Shown here: in pieces, positions 1-11,700 of the stretch
Layout: each line of letters opens with the position of its first letter
How positions within the stretch are numbered: the stretch's first letter is position 1
Origin: Zhengitettix transpicula
Taxonomy: Eukaryota > Arthropoda > Insecta > Orthoptera > Tetrigidae
Direction of reading: 5' to 3'
DNA length: 64,000 bases
Assembly: GCA_037074705.1 (NCBI GenBank)
Contig: CM073595.1
Location: forward strand, 66,330,139 to 66,394,138
The notes under the pieces: generated by a model
What the model saw: the letters and a program-made list of their open reading frames with translations, nothing else
Told to the model about the DNA's origin: nothing
Database searches by the model: none
Program-made: the position numbers and the translations under genes

Positions 1-2321
1 ATGAGATATAAAAAAAATAAAAACTGATTCACTGGTAGGCAGAAATCAGTGTTAAGGTAAGCCTTGATGGTTTGTAATCGCGGAAACCAAACAGGTTTGC
101 TCCGTTGTTACTCGTTTATAATTTAATAATTTTATACTTGACATTTCAATCAAGTTACAACTCGAATCGTTGTTATTCTAAACTCAATTATTAATAAACT
201 GTCTTTTATATTTCATAATTCATATTTTATTCTACATATATAAATTACAACTTTTCAAGAAATGCATATTTTGTTGCAATTCTTCTCATATATATTCATT
301 GATCTATGTATTGTTTTATTTTATTAGAGTATCCCTGATATTTTTTATTCATTTACCTAAAATTATTTCTAATTAATTTTTACTACCGGGAACGTACGGC
401 AAATTTTATGAAAATATTAGTTTATGTAAGAATTCCTACTGTATTTTCATTCCAGAACGTTCTTTTCCCAGTTTTCTTCGTGAAAAACTTCATCTAGTGT
501 CGTCGTGAACGATTTAGCTGAGACCGGTTCACTCAGACATTTCGGTTATGTTTATTTCCATCATGAAAGGCTGGCGTGTTTTGAGGTTATCATCGGTCAC
601 AGCCTGCACTTCTTCAAGCTGCTGCATTTGTCCTTTATTGCACGTGTTTGAAACTGAAGAGGTACCCCCTTGTTCTTGATTTTTGTGACGTTCCCTGGCA
701 CGTTCCATCAGCCGAAGGTTTGGAGTCTGGTTCACATCTCACGTTTCAAGTGACGTTAAAGTTGTCTTCGCCACGTCTGTGAGCTTTTAAGTCGCTACAT
801 TGTACGTTTGTTAAATGATTTGTCGATATCCTGGCCGTGGTCAGTGTCAATACCACCAGGCCTGCGTCCCGCACATGATGACAAGTTCAGCAGGGAGAAT
901 GCTGACGACGAGAAACGCATTTATCTCGCTTATCTGTGCTCCTAAGAATTTCCTCGGGACGTCCACTCAGCCTGTTGGCAGTGTCGAATGCTCGAGTACC
1001 CTGGAAATGAAATTAGAAAGATACGAAGCTACGCGTAAAACTATTCGTCTTTAACAAGACCGCACTCTCAAAGGTCACGAGAAACATAATGTAGAAAAAG
1101 CCGAAAAAGAAGAAACGCAATGAAATGCACGTATTACTTGCGAGAGGAATATACACTTTCACTAGGAGTGGTCGGTCATAAATGTAGTACTTCCGTTTTA
1201 GTGGCAATAAACTCTTGTTTACGAGACCTGGCGACAGCTGCGCCGCAGATCTAAATACAATGCTCTAGTCCAACCTCTACAGGAATGATGTATGCCGAAG
1301 GGGTGAATCTAAACTAGATACAGCTAGTCATTTCCCCGAAGTCGACTTTCAAACATAAATACGTCATCGTGAAACTAGGAGTACGAAATTGTTACTTTAC
1401 CAGCCTGAATTTCGTCTCTCAGTGCGAGCATGGTCCTGATAGTCTAACATTCTCATTTCAAACATTTGATCGCTCTGTAATCTACAACTGTAGTTTACAA
1501 ACGACCTTTATTAATACGATTTATACACTAAACAGTTATATAAATGTATCACTTCAGTGCCGGTCTTCAAAATTGATCGAAACCACTCGCTGCTCCTGCA
1601 TTGCACTACACCAAAATTACCCAACTGGAATTAACATGAAATCAGTTTATTTTCGTAAAACAATAAACTACTCAACGGGTATGATGTACTAAATAAATTT
1701 TCGATTCTGGAAATATTAAGTTAAAACTAAAATATGTTTTATGTAGGCCTCTGTTTCGTATGGAAAGCATTCTATTTTTCCTGGAAGTTTCCATGCCTTC
1801 ATTAACGATTTCTCCAGGGTATTACGTTCAGCGGCAGTTTTTATTGTCTAGGCCCGTACATGGATAAGGGGGTTACGAGCATTTCCTAACTGTTTTGTTG
1901 GTTTTAGTCCTGTCAGAAATGATTCGGAATAATTATATACGTAAGAATGCAGGGAACAAATAACAGAGCAAGCAGACCAATATGGTCGCTGAAATAACCC
2001 CAAATAAAGTGTAAACTGAAATATGAATTTTACTTCAACAGTAATTTAATCGGTTTTTGAACTGATAGCGACCGATGGCAATCAAATTTTATTTTGATTC
2101 AAATATAGTTCAAATTAGAAAGAAAATTTGGTTATCAAACATGATATATTTACAATAATACTTTTACGAATTATAAAAATATAATATTAAGAACATATTG
2201 AAGAGTATAAATTGGTTCCTTAATCACAGCAGCATTGAGAAAATTCAATTGACAAAATTGATATTCAATGTAACTAAGAAAATGATATACTTGGTATTCA
2301 ATTGGATTGGTAGATAATTAT
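1..2321. other. AT-rich intergenic DNA, no gene recognised
   Basis: I found no recognisable coding, RNA or repeat signature here. The longest open frame is 107 codons (1369-1692, + strand). It is rich in Ser, Thr, Asn and Tyr, resembles no family I know, and is probably a chance frame. A moderately GC-richer part lies around 500-1000 and shows no clear structure. Confidence 0.6.
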
Positions 2322-2479
2322 CAGTATAAAGTAGTAACCAATACAGTCTCCGTATAAAATCTTCATTACATTCGGTAGCTTTCGACGGATTCTGTCATAT
2401 TCGTCCTATTTAAGAACTTATGCTTCCGAATGTAATAAAGATTATATATGGATTCTGTATTGGTTACTTCTTTATACTG
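2322..2479. mobile_element. Foldback/MITE-like element with ~54-bp inverted arms
   Basis: The left arm (2322-2375) and the reverse complement of the right arm (2426-2479) agree over about 54 bp with a few mismatches. Both begin CAGTATAAAG, continue through AGTAACCAATACAG and end ATTACATTCGG. The 50-bp spacer cannot encode protein. It is either a short non-autonomous foldback DNA transposon or a long hairpin. No target-site duplication was obvious, so the true ends may lie slightly outside. Confidence 0.7.
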
Positions 2480-2499
2480 AAAATGATATACTCTTATGC

Positions 2500-2590
2500 A
2501 TGATATCAGAACGCATCAGTCACGTTAACCTGATTTGTAATCTTGGTGAGATACTTCCTGCAACATCTGCGGCCGACGGCGTCTTTCCAA
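2500..2590 (+). repeat. Dispersed repeat 'GTGATCCTGGCGAGATG', diverged copy 1
   Basis: This segment contains TCACGTTAACCTGATTTG followed by ATCTTGGTGAGATACTTCCTG and CATCTGCGGCCGACGGCGTC. It aligns to the copies at 14886, 45221 and 60579, all in the same orientation. It is the most diverged of the four. Class unknown; no coding capacity is evident. Confidence 0.4.
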
Positions 2591-3186
2591 TCTTGCTGAA
2601 CTCCTGCCCTTTTGTAGCTACTTTACCCTCCAAATAATATAATTCACCTCGAAAGAATTTGCACGTAGTGTGGGCGCTTCTTCTCAGATGCTGATCTATA
2701 GTAAGACATATCTCCACCTTGTGAATTCGTGACATTGGGATTACATGTAATGTCTCATTACACTTAAAATTAAAGCTATAGCTTCTGATGAATTAAAGTT
2801 ATCTTAAAAACAACGAAGCGTAAACAGAAAGTGTACAAACCATTTCCCGATATGAGAATATATCATAACGTGGTAGTGTACTATAGCAATATATTTTTTT
2901 TAATTTAACAGACATTTAGACTGTTTAATAAGTAACGCATTCATTGATTAGTCAATTACTGTTTTACTTAAGTAATATATTTGTATCTTTTCCAGAATAA
3001 AACTGTCACTATGTTTCAGTTTCTTCAGGTTTACGAGAAAATAATATTTTTCTTCATAATTCACCTATATTTAATTAATATTCTATTTTTACGACTGTTT
3101 TAAATAATAAGTTACATTTATCGACTATTAACAAACACTTTTTATAATTCAGAAAAAAAACTTTTAGTCATATTTTAAAGGTTTTT
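2591..3186. other. AT-rich intergenic DNA, nothing recognised
   Basis: There is a short moderately GC segment next to the dispersed repeat, then strongly AT-rich DNA with homopolymer runs. I see no gene, tRNA-like arm or inverted repeat. Confidence 0.6.
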
Positions 3187-3232
3187 AAATTAATAAAACA
3201 ATTTATGACTTTATACATACACATTTTATTTA

Positions 3233-3272
3233 TATTGTAACGTTTCGATGCCTTTTTGTATCATCTTCAGGT
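3233..3272 (-). ncRNA. Hammerhead-like ribozyme motif (left arm, 3.2 kb)
   Basis: On the minus strand: CCTGAAGATGATAC, loop AAAAAG, GCATCGAAACGTTAC. The order CTGANGA - stem II - GAAA - ACGT matches a hammerhead core with a tiny palindromic stem III. Stem II (GATAC/GCATC) has one mismatch. The cleavage triplet is GTT, not the usual GTC, so this copy may be weak or dead. Confidence 0.4.
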
Positions 3273-3349
3273 ATTTTCCAAATTAATATAATAAACTAGC
3301 ACAACTAAATGATTAAAAAGTTATTAAATTCACACAGTTTTGAAAGAGG

Positions 3350-3382
3350 GTCCGAGATACAAAAAGGTATCGAAACGTCGTT
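3350..3382 (+). ncRNA. Hammerhead-like ribozyme motif (right arm, 3.4 kb)
   Basis: On the plus strand the 3' half is perfect: stem II GATAC-AAAAAG-GTATC, then GAAACGTC. The 5' core has decayed from CTGAAGA to TCCGA, so the copy is probably inactive. Confidence 0.4.
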
Positions 3383-3440
3383 ACAATATAAATAAAAAAT
3401 AAAAAGTGTCGGTATAAGGTCATAAATTGTTTTATTAAAT

Positions 3441-3780
3441 TTGTGATAATGGGGAAACCATTAAATAATAAGTTGCATTGTCTTGCTACAATCTTGTTAG
3501 CGTTAAGTGAATTGTGTTCTTTTACCGTAGAAACCTAACAAGTAATATTCGTAACATCGAAAAATGTTTCAATCAAACAAGGCCTGTAGAAGTTACAGAT
3601 TTATACAGGAACGTTGTTTTGTTTTTAAATTAACATTTCATGATTAATAGTAATTAGTTTCGTTTCATAAAAAATTGTGTTAATGCATGTTAAATATATG
3701 TTAATATTTCACGTAATTGTGTCATTGAACCGGTTTTTCAGTTTTCTAGTGTTCTACTTAACAGAACCATTGTTTTATTT
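3441..3780. other. AT-rich intergenic DNA, nothing recognised
   Basis: I see no gene or repeat signal in this stretch. Confidence 0.6.
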
Positions 3781-4290
3781 GAAGATGAAATCGGAAAGTC
3801 GTGTCACAAGCTACGAGATTTCAGAAACGGCGGTCATGGATTGTACATAACCGTTGTTTATGCTTTATGTGTGCCCGAGAATACTAATGGAAAATGAGGC
3901 TATTCCATAAGGAAATGAATGTGGGGAAGTTGGTAGTGTGCCGGTGCGGCTGAGCGGGGCCATTGACTTCCACTACTACCTTAATATTCTCTCATTCATA
4001 GGCTGTGTGGCACTTGAGTTCTCGGATCACGTGTCTGCGCTATGCAGGAAGCATATTGGTGGGGGTTTCTCTGACAGGACGGCACCTTCCGAATTTCCAG
4101 CAACGAGCATTCGCTGACCCAAATGTCGCACTTTATTCCCGTATAAAAGCACGCGCGGGCGCTAAGGTGCTGTTTGCTCTCGCCATGGTGCTAATAGTTG
4201 TTCCCGTTAAATTATTGAGTTGTTAAGTGGCTGGCTTCAGCTACCGGCCGCTGCTCTCTCTCTCCGGAAATATTAAACACGCAAATCCCT
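3781..4290. other. GC-richer island with a TATA-box-like site
   Basis: Base composition rises clearly above the flanks, homopolymer runs disappear, and no known repeat is visible. A TATAAAAG (4142-4149) is followed by a GC-rich stretch and by CGCCATGG (ATG at 4185), which opens a frame of only 13 codons. This could be a conserved non-coding element or a core promoter. The sequence alone cannot decide. Confidence 0.3.
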
Positions 4291-4759
4291 TCTCACCCTG
4301 TTCCGACTATCAACGCCGTTACAACTACATAAAATTGTTAGTCCAGTTTCCAAACGTGCTCGACCAGCAGCGCAAACAAGCACCGATATTGTTCTTTCTG
4401 AATTCAAGAAATATTTATCTGTCCCACTTCTATCCTCCCAATAAAGCTTAAAATATATCCGCATTGCTGAACGTACGTTCCGCCGTGTCATGATCCCTAT
4501 ATAAGCTTATATGAAACTACTCCGGATGTTCCTCGTGGAACTTTAAACTATAGTAGAAAGTAATATGATATACTGATCTACTACTTGTTTGATGTATTTA
4601 TATACGTTAGATGAAGTTAATTACAGAGCAAAATTACAAGCTGACAAACATTGTTCGATTGTTTGAAGGCCTGGGCACTTCGATTATGTGCAAATAAATT
4701 AATTTAATATTTTGAAATATGTTCAATTGAGCAATGTTTAATATTCGCGGGCAAGGGAA

Positions 4760-4976
4760 GCGAATTAGAAGAAGTAGGACATATACTGAGGAACCAGGAC
4801 TCCTGAACACTAATGGAGATGTTTAACTGGAGAGTGAGTTTAGTAGAGGAAGACAGACGTCACAGTTCATAAATCAGATAATTGAGGATGTAGGATGTCG
4901 CAACTATTGTGATATGAACAGGTTAGCTCAGGAGAAAATATGGAGTTTCACATTCAATCAATCGTACGACTTCTAA
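4760..4976 (+). pseudogene. C-terminal remnant of LINE ORF2
   Basis: Two frames of one eroded non-LTR retrotransposon reading are visible. The first (from 4774) gives VGHILRNQDS and then a stop. The second reads GRQTSQFINQIIEDVGCRN, then CDMNRLAQEKIW, and ends NQSYDF before TAA at 4974-4976. The GHxLR segment, then (R/K)QFIxQIxEDVGC, then MxRLAQxxxxW and a final NQSxD are typical of the ORF2 tail of a common insect LINE family. The frame change and a stop make it non-functional. Only the tail is present, as expected for a 5'-truncated insertion. The clade was not determined. Confidence 0.75.
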
Positions 4977-5984
4977 CTCAACTGAAATTTAAATGTACTA
5001 CATTGCGTAGCCAGAGTTGAATTATTTCGTAAATCTGTCACCGACACGAAATGGTTGGCGGAGAAAAGCGTAATAAATTAATGTGCCGGAACTGTAGTCT
5101 ACTGTAACAGCCCAATAATTGAAAAACAAATATTTAAACTTAAACTATTCAATGAATTTCAGTATTATTTTGCTGATTTTACATCGTCTTCAATATCTTT
5201 CAAGATATCTTTTTTATTCCCGACGTATAATTGCTTATTTTTGATGTTATAATTACTCAAAGTTTCTTAGTGTTAGGTTTTGCACTCATTATTTTCACTT
5301 TAACTTCATTTTCTTTAAGTTCCACGGACTCCAGACTGGATGGTTTCAAAGTTAACCTTTCTTATTCATTCAAAAACATCCTTTGTCACTACTGCAGCAC
5401 AATATGTTTCCAACGCCAGCGCATAATTTTTCGACTTATTAGCAACAATATTACACTTGTTTACGAAAGAAAGACTGCGTTTTCCATGAATAACCTCGTG
5501 AAAGTTGATTTTAATAGTTACCGTATAATATTTTTTTTTCAGTAAAAAGTATGATCGTTAAAACACCGTATTAAATGTGTTATATTGTATCTGTAGTACC
5601 AGATTCTTCTATATTTACTTTAATTTATCCGCAATGTTTAAGCGCGACGATAGTTGTAAAAGTTTCAATTTACCGTCGCGGTTATTGCACTCAATTCCTT
5701 CGTAATGCACAAAAGACTGGCAAAGTGTGAAGCCCAGTATCAAACATTTAATAAATAAGTGATCCTGTGTTGAAAGGAATGTGTGAAATCGTACCATTAA
5801 TATCACAAGTATGTAGAAATACTCCGGGAGTATTTATCGCTGCTTGCATACATATATCTAAATATAAAAATGATTGGCATCAGTAAGCACATTTTCTGTC
5901 ATGAAAGGCAGTAGTTTTAATACACGCGATATATTACTCAGAAACATATTAAACTGCACATATTACCCTACGATTTACGTTGTA
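4977..5984. other. Intergenic DNA, nothing recognised
   Basis: AT-rich, apart from a slightly GC-richer stretch near 5640-5720. The open frame of 104 codons at 5231-5545 is low in charged residues and unrecognised. I regard it as chance. Confidence 0.55.
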
Positions 5985-6022
5985 CCAGTGACGAAGGTAC
6001 GGAGTCCGGGTTCGATTCCCGG
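5985..6022 (+). repeat. tRNA-like T-arm / B box, probable SINE fragment
   Basis: CCGGGTTCGATTCCCGG folds as a perfect 5-bp T-arm with a 7-nt loop and contains an exact pol III B box (GGTTCGATTCC). I see no convincing acceptor stem, D-arm or A box upstream, so it is not a functional tRNA gene. It is more likely a decayed tRNA-derived SINE. Confidence 0.5.
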
Positions 6023-6851
6023 AAAACTTGTCTTGATCGTGACCATCATTCACTGTTATGGCCTGACATTACGTGCTTTGCCATTGTTACAACGACCACT
6101 CTTAACGTTGTAAGTATTCTAATAATCTGTAGATGCGATGCGGAGTTTTCGGGACTTGGTAATCACACAAATTTTTATAATTAGGAATGAGTAAGGAGAT
6201 TTTTTGTGTTTATGAGCATTGAATAAAGTATTCCTTTTCCTAAATGTGGAGTATCTTTAAAATGGCAATTTGTAATTACGCATCAGTATGTATCAGTTGA
6301 CTCATTAAATGAAATAAACGTGGAGAAGTTTCCCTGGTTGACGGCTGCAGATTCTATCTTAAACCATTGTTCCCCCAGAAAGGCGTTACGTGTGAGACCG
6401 TTACTTCTCAACGGCCATGCACTCCATAAACTGTCTGATATTCGATTAAAACGCATATTTTCACACAATTTCAAGAATAATTTAACGTCTCATTATAAAA
6501 TCTTCTCCCACGACTGTTACAGTATGCGATCCATTACAAATAAATGAGTTCTTCCCAGTGCCTGACGTATTTCCTAGCATAGGCACCGTGTCTTACTTTC
6601 CCTTAGTTTCACACACAATATTATCATGTAATAGTTTTTCATATTTTCTTTAAAGCTTGACGGAACATTTAACAGCTGACGCTGTGTGCAAGTATATAAT
6701 TCAGACTCTCCGTATTTGGTAAAATCCATGGAGAACAAAAAATATGTAACGACAGATGCATATAGACATCATTTTCAAATTTTATCCTGATCGCTGTCCT
6801 GTTACCTCCAACCCCACCCTGTCAATAAAAAATAGATTATAGAACGATTGT
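6023..6851. other. AT-rich intergenic DNA, nothing recognised
   Basis: No coding or RNA signal was recognised. The next recognisable feature is the hammerhead-like fragment at 6852. Confidence 0.55.
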
Positions 6852-6905
6852 TTTGGTCATAATCGTACACATCCCGACAGCTAGCACTGTCATCTTCAAC
6901 CGAAC
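6852..6905 (-). repeat. Degenerate hammerhead-like terminal-repeat fragment
   Basis: The minus strand reads TTGAAGATGACAGTGCTAG, then CTGTCGGGATGTGTACG. The stem GACAG/CTGTC with loop TGCTAG is perfect, and TGAAGA sits where the 5' core of a hammerhead would be. The 3' core GAAAC has decayed to GGGAT. By layout it belongs with the motifs at 3.2, 14.4, 23.7 and 29.6 kb. Confidence 0.3.
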
Positions 6906-7045
6906 CGTCTAAAAGTAACTGTATTAAAAAAAAAAATTTTAGGCACACATTTCAAACCACTAACTTACTATCAAACGCACGTTATCGTCATAATATGAAC
7001 CTATTCTGTAATAACGTAAAGTAAGTCTTTATTAAAAACAACTAT

Positions 7046-7480
7046 CTGGGTGCCCGGGGTTGCCCAGGTATTTATTTATATAAGCCCGAAATGGTATTTA
7101 ATTCCACATTAATTATATTAGTCAAGAAGTGATTTATCGTACCTATGCAGAGGGAATGCAAATTTCTTCATAACACATCAGTGCCTTTAGTGAATCAAAA
7201 ATACTCCCAATACCAAATATTATCAAAAATACTCTTAAAAAAATATACTCTGTAAATTTCTTGCACTACCTTAATAGAGTTAATATATACCCGGTGCCCT
7301 AAGCGAGTTATGTAGTTCATGTACCTCAAGAATGTAAAAAATACACAACGACATTATTAAACACGGAGACTTCCATAACCCCGGATTTGATATCAATGTC
7401 GGTTGTTTTCATGTTGTTTTCATGTAACAAGCCTCCGTCCCCATCCCTGAAGGTGCTCCAAATGTTATCCACTTTCCCCA
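7046..7480 (+). repeat. 'GGGTGCCCG..TTGCCC' repeat family, copy 1 (interrupted)
   Basis: It starts ACTATCTGGGTGCCCGGGG then TTGCCCAGGT, matching 62399-62425. The sequence that should follow directly (CCATAACCCCGGATTTGA, then CGGTTG and GTAAC..CC..CCCATCCCTGAAGGTGCTCC) resumes only at about 7373. About 300 bp of AT-rich DNA therefore interrupts the copy. The element class is unknown. Confidence 0.55.
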
Positions 7481-8635
7481 GCTCACTTTATATTTCTTTC
7501 CTACTGTCTCATTACTTCTCGGACAACCGCTACTGCGACGTAATTAATTTTTCTTCTATAAAGCGAACAAGCGAACTCCCATTAAATTGCTTATTAATTC
7601 AATGCGGCCATTAAACTTTCAATCCAGATAATGAATAAATTTATACTTAGATCTTTGCAGTTTTCTCAGTTGAGAGGTTGTTCTTATATATTCTGTGTTT
7701 CTGTTACTTGTTTTGTTTGAATAATTAATTGTGGCTGAAAATGTTATCGAATCGCTGATCTAGCGCAGTGTTTTTCCAAAAGCACAGAAGCTGCTTTAAA
7801 ATTTTATCGGATGTGTCGATTTTGAAGCAAAGTTTTCGCGCGTTCTTAATGATGATCGATTTGCATGTGAGCCAGAGCCAGAGCCAGAGCCAGCTGCCGG
7901 CACAGTTTTCTCCGGTCTCGTTACCCGTAAATTGCCTTTCCTTATCTTCGTCTTAGCATTGCCTCCGTACAGCTGCCTGCCCCCCACCACAGACCTTCTC
8001 TCTTGTCATCAAGCTTTTATTGCTTGTTTTGTTAGAAGCTAACGGCAAATGAATGTTGTTTTTATTACTGGTGCCGTGCTGCACCCCGGTTTGCCCAAAT
8101 ACTCACCCGAAGTGAGCCCTTGACCCGAGACTCGCAGCTCTCATCCTGATCCACAGAAAGTAAAATCTACAATGTCATCATTAAGTCGTGTTTTGTCGTA
8201 CTTTGTGTTAACGAGATAACGTGCGTGAGTGTTGAAAGTTCCTCCAAACGCAGTAACGAAACCAATGTGAATAACGACCGACGTAATAGTTGAAGCAACT
8301 ATTGCACTAGTAGGGGCTCCACTTTGTTACTCCAGCTCTAAAAGCGCAATAACTTATCGAGATTTGGGATTCAACTAGGGAGAAAATGTAAAACAAAGTT
8401 CCCAGACCAATTCATGGGTGCAGATAAGAAAACGTAAATTTATATTTGTTATATCTCTAGGCAGTAGACATTAATAGTATAATTTTCACGGCTTATCAGA
8501 ATTTATTTCTTTATTAAGCTTCAAGAGAATTATTATTTACTCAAAATACTTCATGCAAGTCCTTTTATGCATAAGACTCTCTTTCCCATTATTCCATGAA
8601 CAACTAAATATTGTTATGCGAAATAAAAGTGAAAC
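7481..8635. other. Intergenic DNA, nothing recognised apart from a short tandem repeat
   Basis: It contains the hexanucleotide array listed separately. No gene is seen. A GC-richer part near 7900-8300 holds no recognisable structure. Confidence 0.5.
7869..7893 (+). repeat. (GAGCCA)4 hexanucleotide microsatellite
   Basis: Four tandem copies of GAGCCA lie inside short chance frames on both strands. Confidence 0.9.
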
Positions 8636-8705
8636 CTGACAATTCGAACCAGGAGTTCTCAAAATATTAAATTTAGAACGTCCAGTTGGTCATCACAACC
8701 ATTTG
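8636..8705 (-). repeat. tRNA-derived SINE-like fragment
   Basis: The minus strand has an A-box-like TGACCAACTGG, then after about 35 bp CCTGGTTCGAATTG (B box GGTTCGA). The spacing and order are those of a pol III type 2 promoter. The T-arm stem is imperfect, so this is a decayed SINE head and not a tRNA gene. Confidence 0.45.
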
Positions 8706-11700
8706 TAATGTGAAAAGCTAACATTAATTTTTAGTGATGGATAGAGCTTTATCGTAGTTTCGTAATGAAGAAATGATTTCGCCTTTGTACTCGTGAATAC
8801 TTAGAAAACCCCTACCAGTTTGCTACCTGACAAACGAGAGTATCTTCAATACAATTCGGATTCAGATGGTGCTGAGAAAACCTTATGACTCACTCAGATA
8901 TTTTTTCAACACCTTCATAAATTTAGTAGTGTCTTAGAAGCAGTAAAATAATAAATATAACATTATCTGCTGATGCTATAGGCTATTATATATTAATACC
9001 ATATAGTTGTAATATACGATGAGGATAACCGTAACGAAATTAGTCACAATTTAATATGGTGACACGATTCATTAAAGAATCCGTAATACCTGTTTCAAAT
9101 TATTTTGTAAGTTGCTTAAAGACTCGTCTGTTCGTGTTTTGTATCGACTTAGACGGGACTCAAGTCATTGAATAGAAGTTATCTTTGTCAGGTAAGCTTG
9201 AGAATTTAAAGACCTAAGAAAATTCTTTACCAATTCATTCTAAAACTTCTCAACTATTAATTACTGCTGATATGTTCTAAATATATTCCCTAAATCATAA
9301 TTGATAACGAAGTAAACTATGTTTTGCAACTACCTGACTATTGCAATTGATACCTTTGCGATATTAAATTCGGATAGTTAATTTAGAAAGCTGTTAATTT
9401 TTGCACAGTATTGGGAAAAGCAAATATAAAAGGCATTATCCGCCTAGGCAGTACCAAGTTAAACAATATGTAAACGACAACTGATGTTCCAAAGAAAACC
9501 TTCTAAACACGTATCATCGAAAGTACGACGTTGATGTTGATAGGGAAGTTTTATACTATGAGAAATTAGAAGGGCAGTAATCGACTGAGGTTTAACTTGA
9601 GGAACCATGTTCGAGAGTTCATCTCTGCGATGACACATCGTTGAATCCACTTTAACGAACGCCATTGTTTGGGTGTTCTTAGCTTTCACAAAATATATTA
9701 ATGAATAATATTCAACATATATTCGTCATTTAATTTTCTACTTCATGGACTATTTGTATTACTAATTGAAACTGTTCCTATAATCTAATTGACTCTGAAT
9801 CATAATGATATATATCCTGTTTACAATAGACATCCGATTATGTAACTTATAGTATATTCTGCTTAACCGTTAGTTAATTTAACACAAAGCCAATGTATAT
9901 ATTAAAGAATGTTGATCGTCAACACCAAGGGAAAGAGCAACCACTTAAAGCGTTTACTATTTAGAATTTCACCAAGGTAAAATTCGTGTTTAATGTAAAA
10001 TAATGTTGTAGTCGTATTCACGGATCTTCACATGAGTGTCTTGTAAAAACTCATAATTTGTGGATGCAAGGCAGATGGTCAAAGAATCGTACCGTTGCGA
10101 CTGAAAATTCTGTTTTTGTTTCAAATAGCATTCCGGGTTTTTGTCAGTTTAGGAGTCGCGGAATTTTTACGTTTCCTTGGATACTTGTTTAACGTTTCAA
10201 CCATTTCTACAAAGAATACTCGGCCGCAAGAGCATCCTCACTACGTACTACGTTTATAAATACTCCTGACTGATGAAATTTTTAAACTAATTGTGTATGA
10301 GTATATGTATATACTTCACTAGCACAGGAAATTTAATTACTATATGTATATTCTTTTAAAGCAAAAATATTCAATCTGAATGACTCAAAGAAATTATACA
10401 GTCGTTTAGCGTAATTGTTTCAAATACTCAACGGAGGGTGATTTCTCATTTATGAATTACGGTGGCGGCACGAAATCTCTTTTCATGTGAAAATGGTACA
10501 AGCAGTAATGCTGCATTAGAATTTGTATTTACACATAATTTCCATGACTACAGAAAAGATAACACTCTGGAATAAAGTAAATAGTAAAATATTTGGAACA
10601 TTGAATTATTGAGACTGCTATTGAATTTCACTTGAATGTTATAAATTAACAGTATCAGATCATTGCATATTAAAGTGTTAACTGAATCAATTTATGTACA
10701 GTCACATTTAATTAAATTATAATATTAAGAACGATTTATTCGAATGCATGGGGAAAAGTTCGATTTCAATGTTTAAAATACATACAAAACTGATACAAAC
10801 TAGAGCATAAAATATAGAAGGGAAGATTCGTTCCATCGTTACTACTAATAGTGATTAACTACCACTAAAACTATAAGTAACGTCCTAAATTTCTCTGCAC
10901 TTCTCCTCACTTCACTGCACAAGTCTTAATAAATTTAAATAATTTTCTAACACCATATACTTAGTAGAATATGGTTATATTAGCCACTTCACTCAATTTT
11001 ATTAATACAATTCCTATCATTTGTTGAGAGTTTTGCAATTTCAAACTGGCCATCAGTTCCCTAAGACATCAGAAAAATAAATTATCATATTAATAAACGT
11101 AAATCGTTCTATCGAAGCCAACATTAGGAAATATGCAGTAAATTTTACTAAGATTGTCACTATTTGTAGCATCTATAATCAAGAACAATGTAAATATTCT
11201 TAGTCATTTTGGTTTATCTGAAGGCAATAGTATTATTTGGGAAACTTTTACTTAACGTTTTCTACGTTGTACTCAGAACATGTTCAACCAGCATAACCTC
11301 TTTTTTAGTATCACGTTAATGTCTGCGATCACTTTGACAGCCAGTTGTTCTCAGGGGGTTTTTTCCTCTCTGAGACAAATACCACATTTTTTTCTCATAC
11401 TTCCTGTTACATCGCTTCGGAAACTTTTGCGATAAGTTGAGAATTGTGCTGTCGTAATGTTCTCGTAGTGTTGAAAATTTTATTACACACGTAACGTATC
11501 CACAGGATATTTGACATTTGACATATGACGACATGACGTCAGAATTTCAACATGTAATTTTTCAAGCAGATTTTTTTATTATTATTTAGATTTTTTGTAG
11601 GAATAATTAAGTGTTTTTATGAGTACCTATTATATTAATTCCAGGATTGATACTGGCCTGAATTGAATATTCATAAAACATGTAAAAAAAATTATTCGCA

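Larger units (their letters stand above)
3187..3440. mobile_element. Inverted pair of Penelope-like terminal repeats
   Basis: The left arm (about 3187-3271) and right arm (about 3350-3440) are imperfect inverted repeats of about 80 bp. Shared blocks include TAATAAAACAATTTATGAC, ATTTATATTGTAACG and CGTTTCGAT(A/G)CCTTTTTGTATC. The spacer is under 90 bp and non-coding. The arms resemble those of the 23641-24895 unit, so they are one repeat superfamily. Each arm carries a hammerhead-like core reading outward. Assignment to Penelope-like elements is inference: such elements are known to have terminal repeats in direct or inverted orientation that carry hammerhead ribozymes. No reverse transcriptase is present, so this is a non-coding remnant. 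A MITE with long inverted repeats is the alternative. Confidence 0.55.

Noticed and set aside
5985..6022. Functional tRNA gene
   Set aside because: A perfect T-arm is present, but no D-arm, anticodon arm or acceptor stem can be formed.
8290..8325. ATTGCACTAGT resembling the seed of miR-92
   Set aside because: Only 11-12 bases agree, the 3' part differs, and the local palindrome (AATAGTTGAAGCAACTATT) does not give a miRNA-type hairpin.
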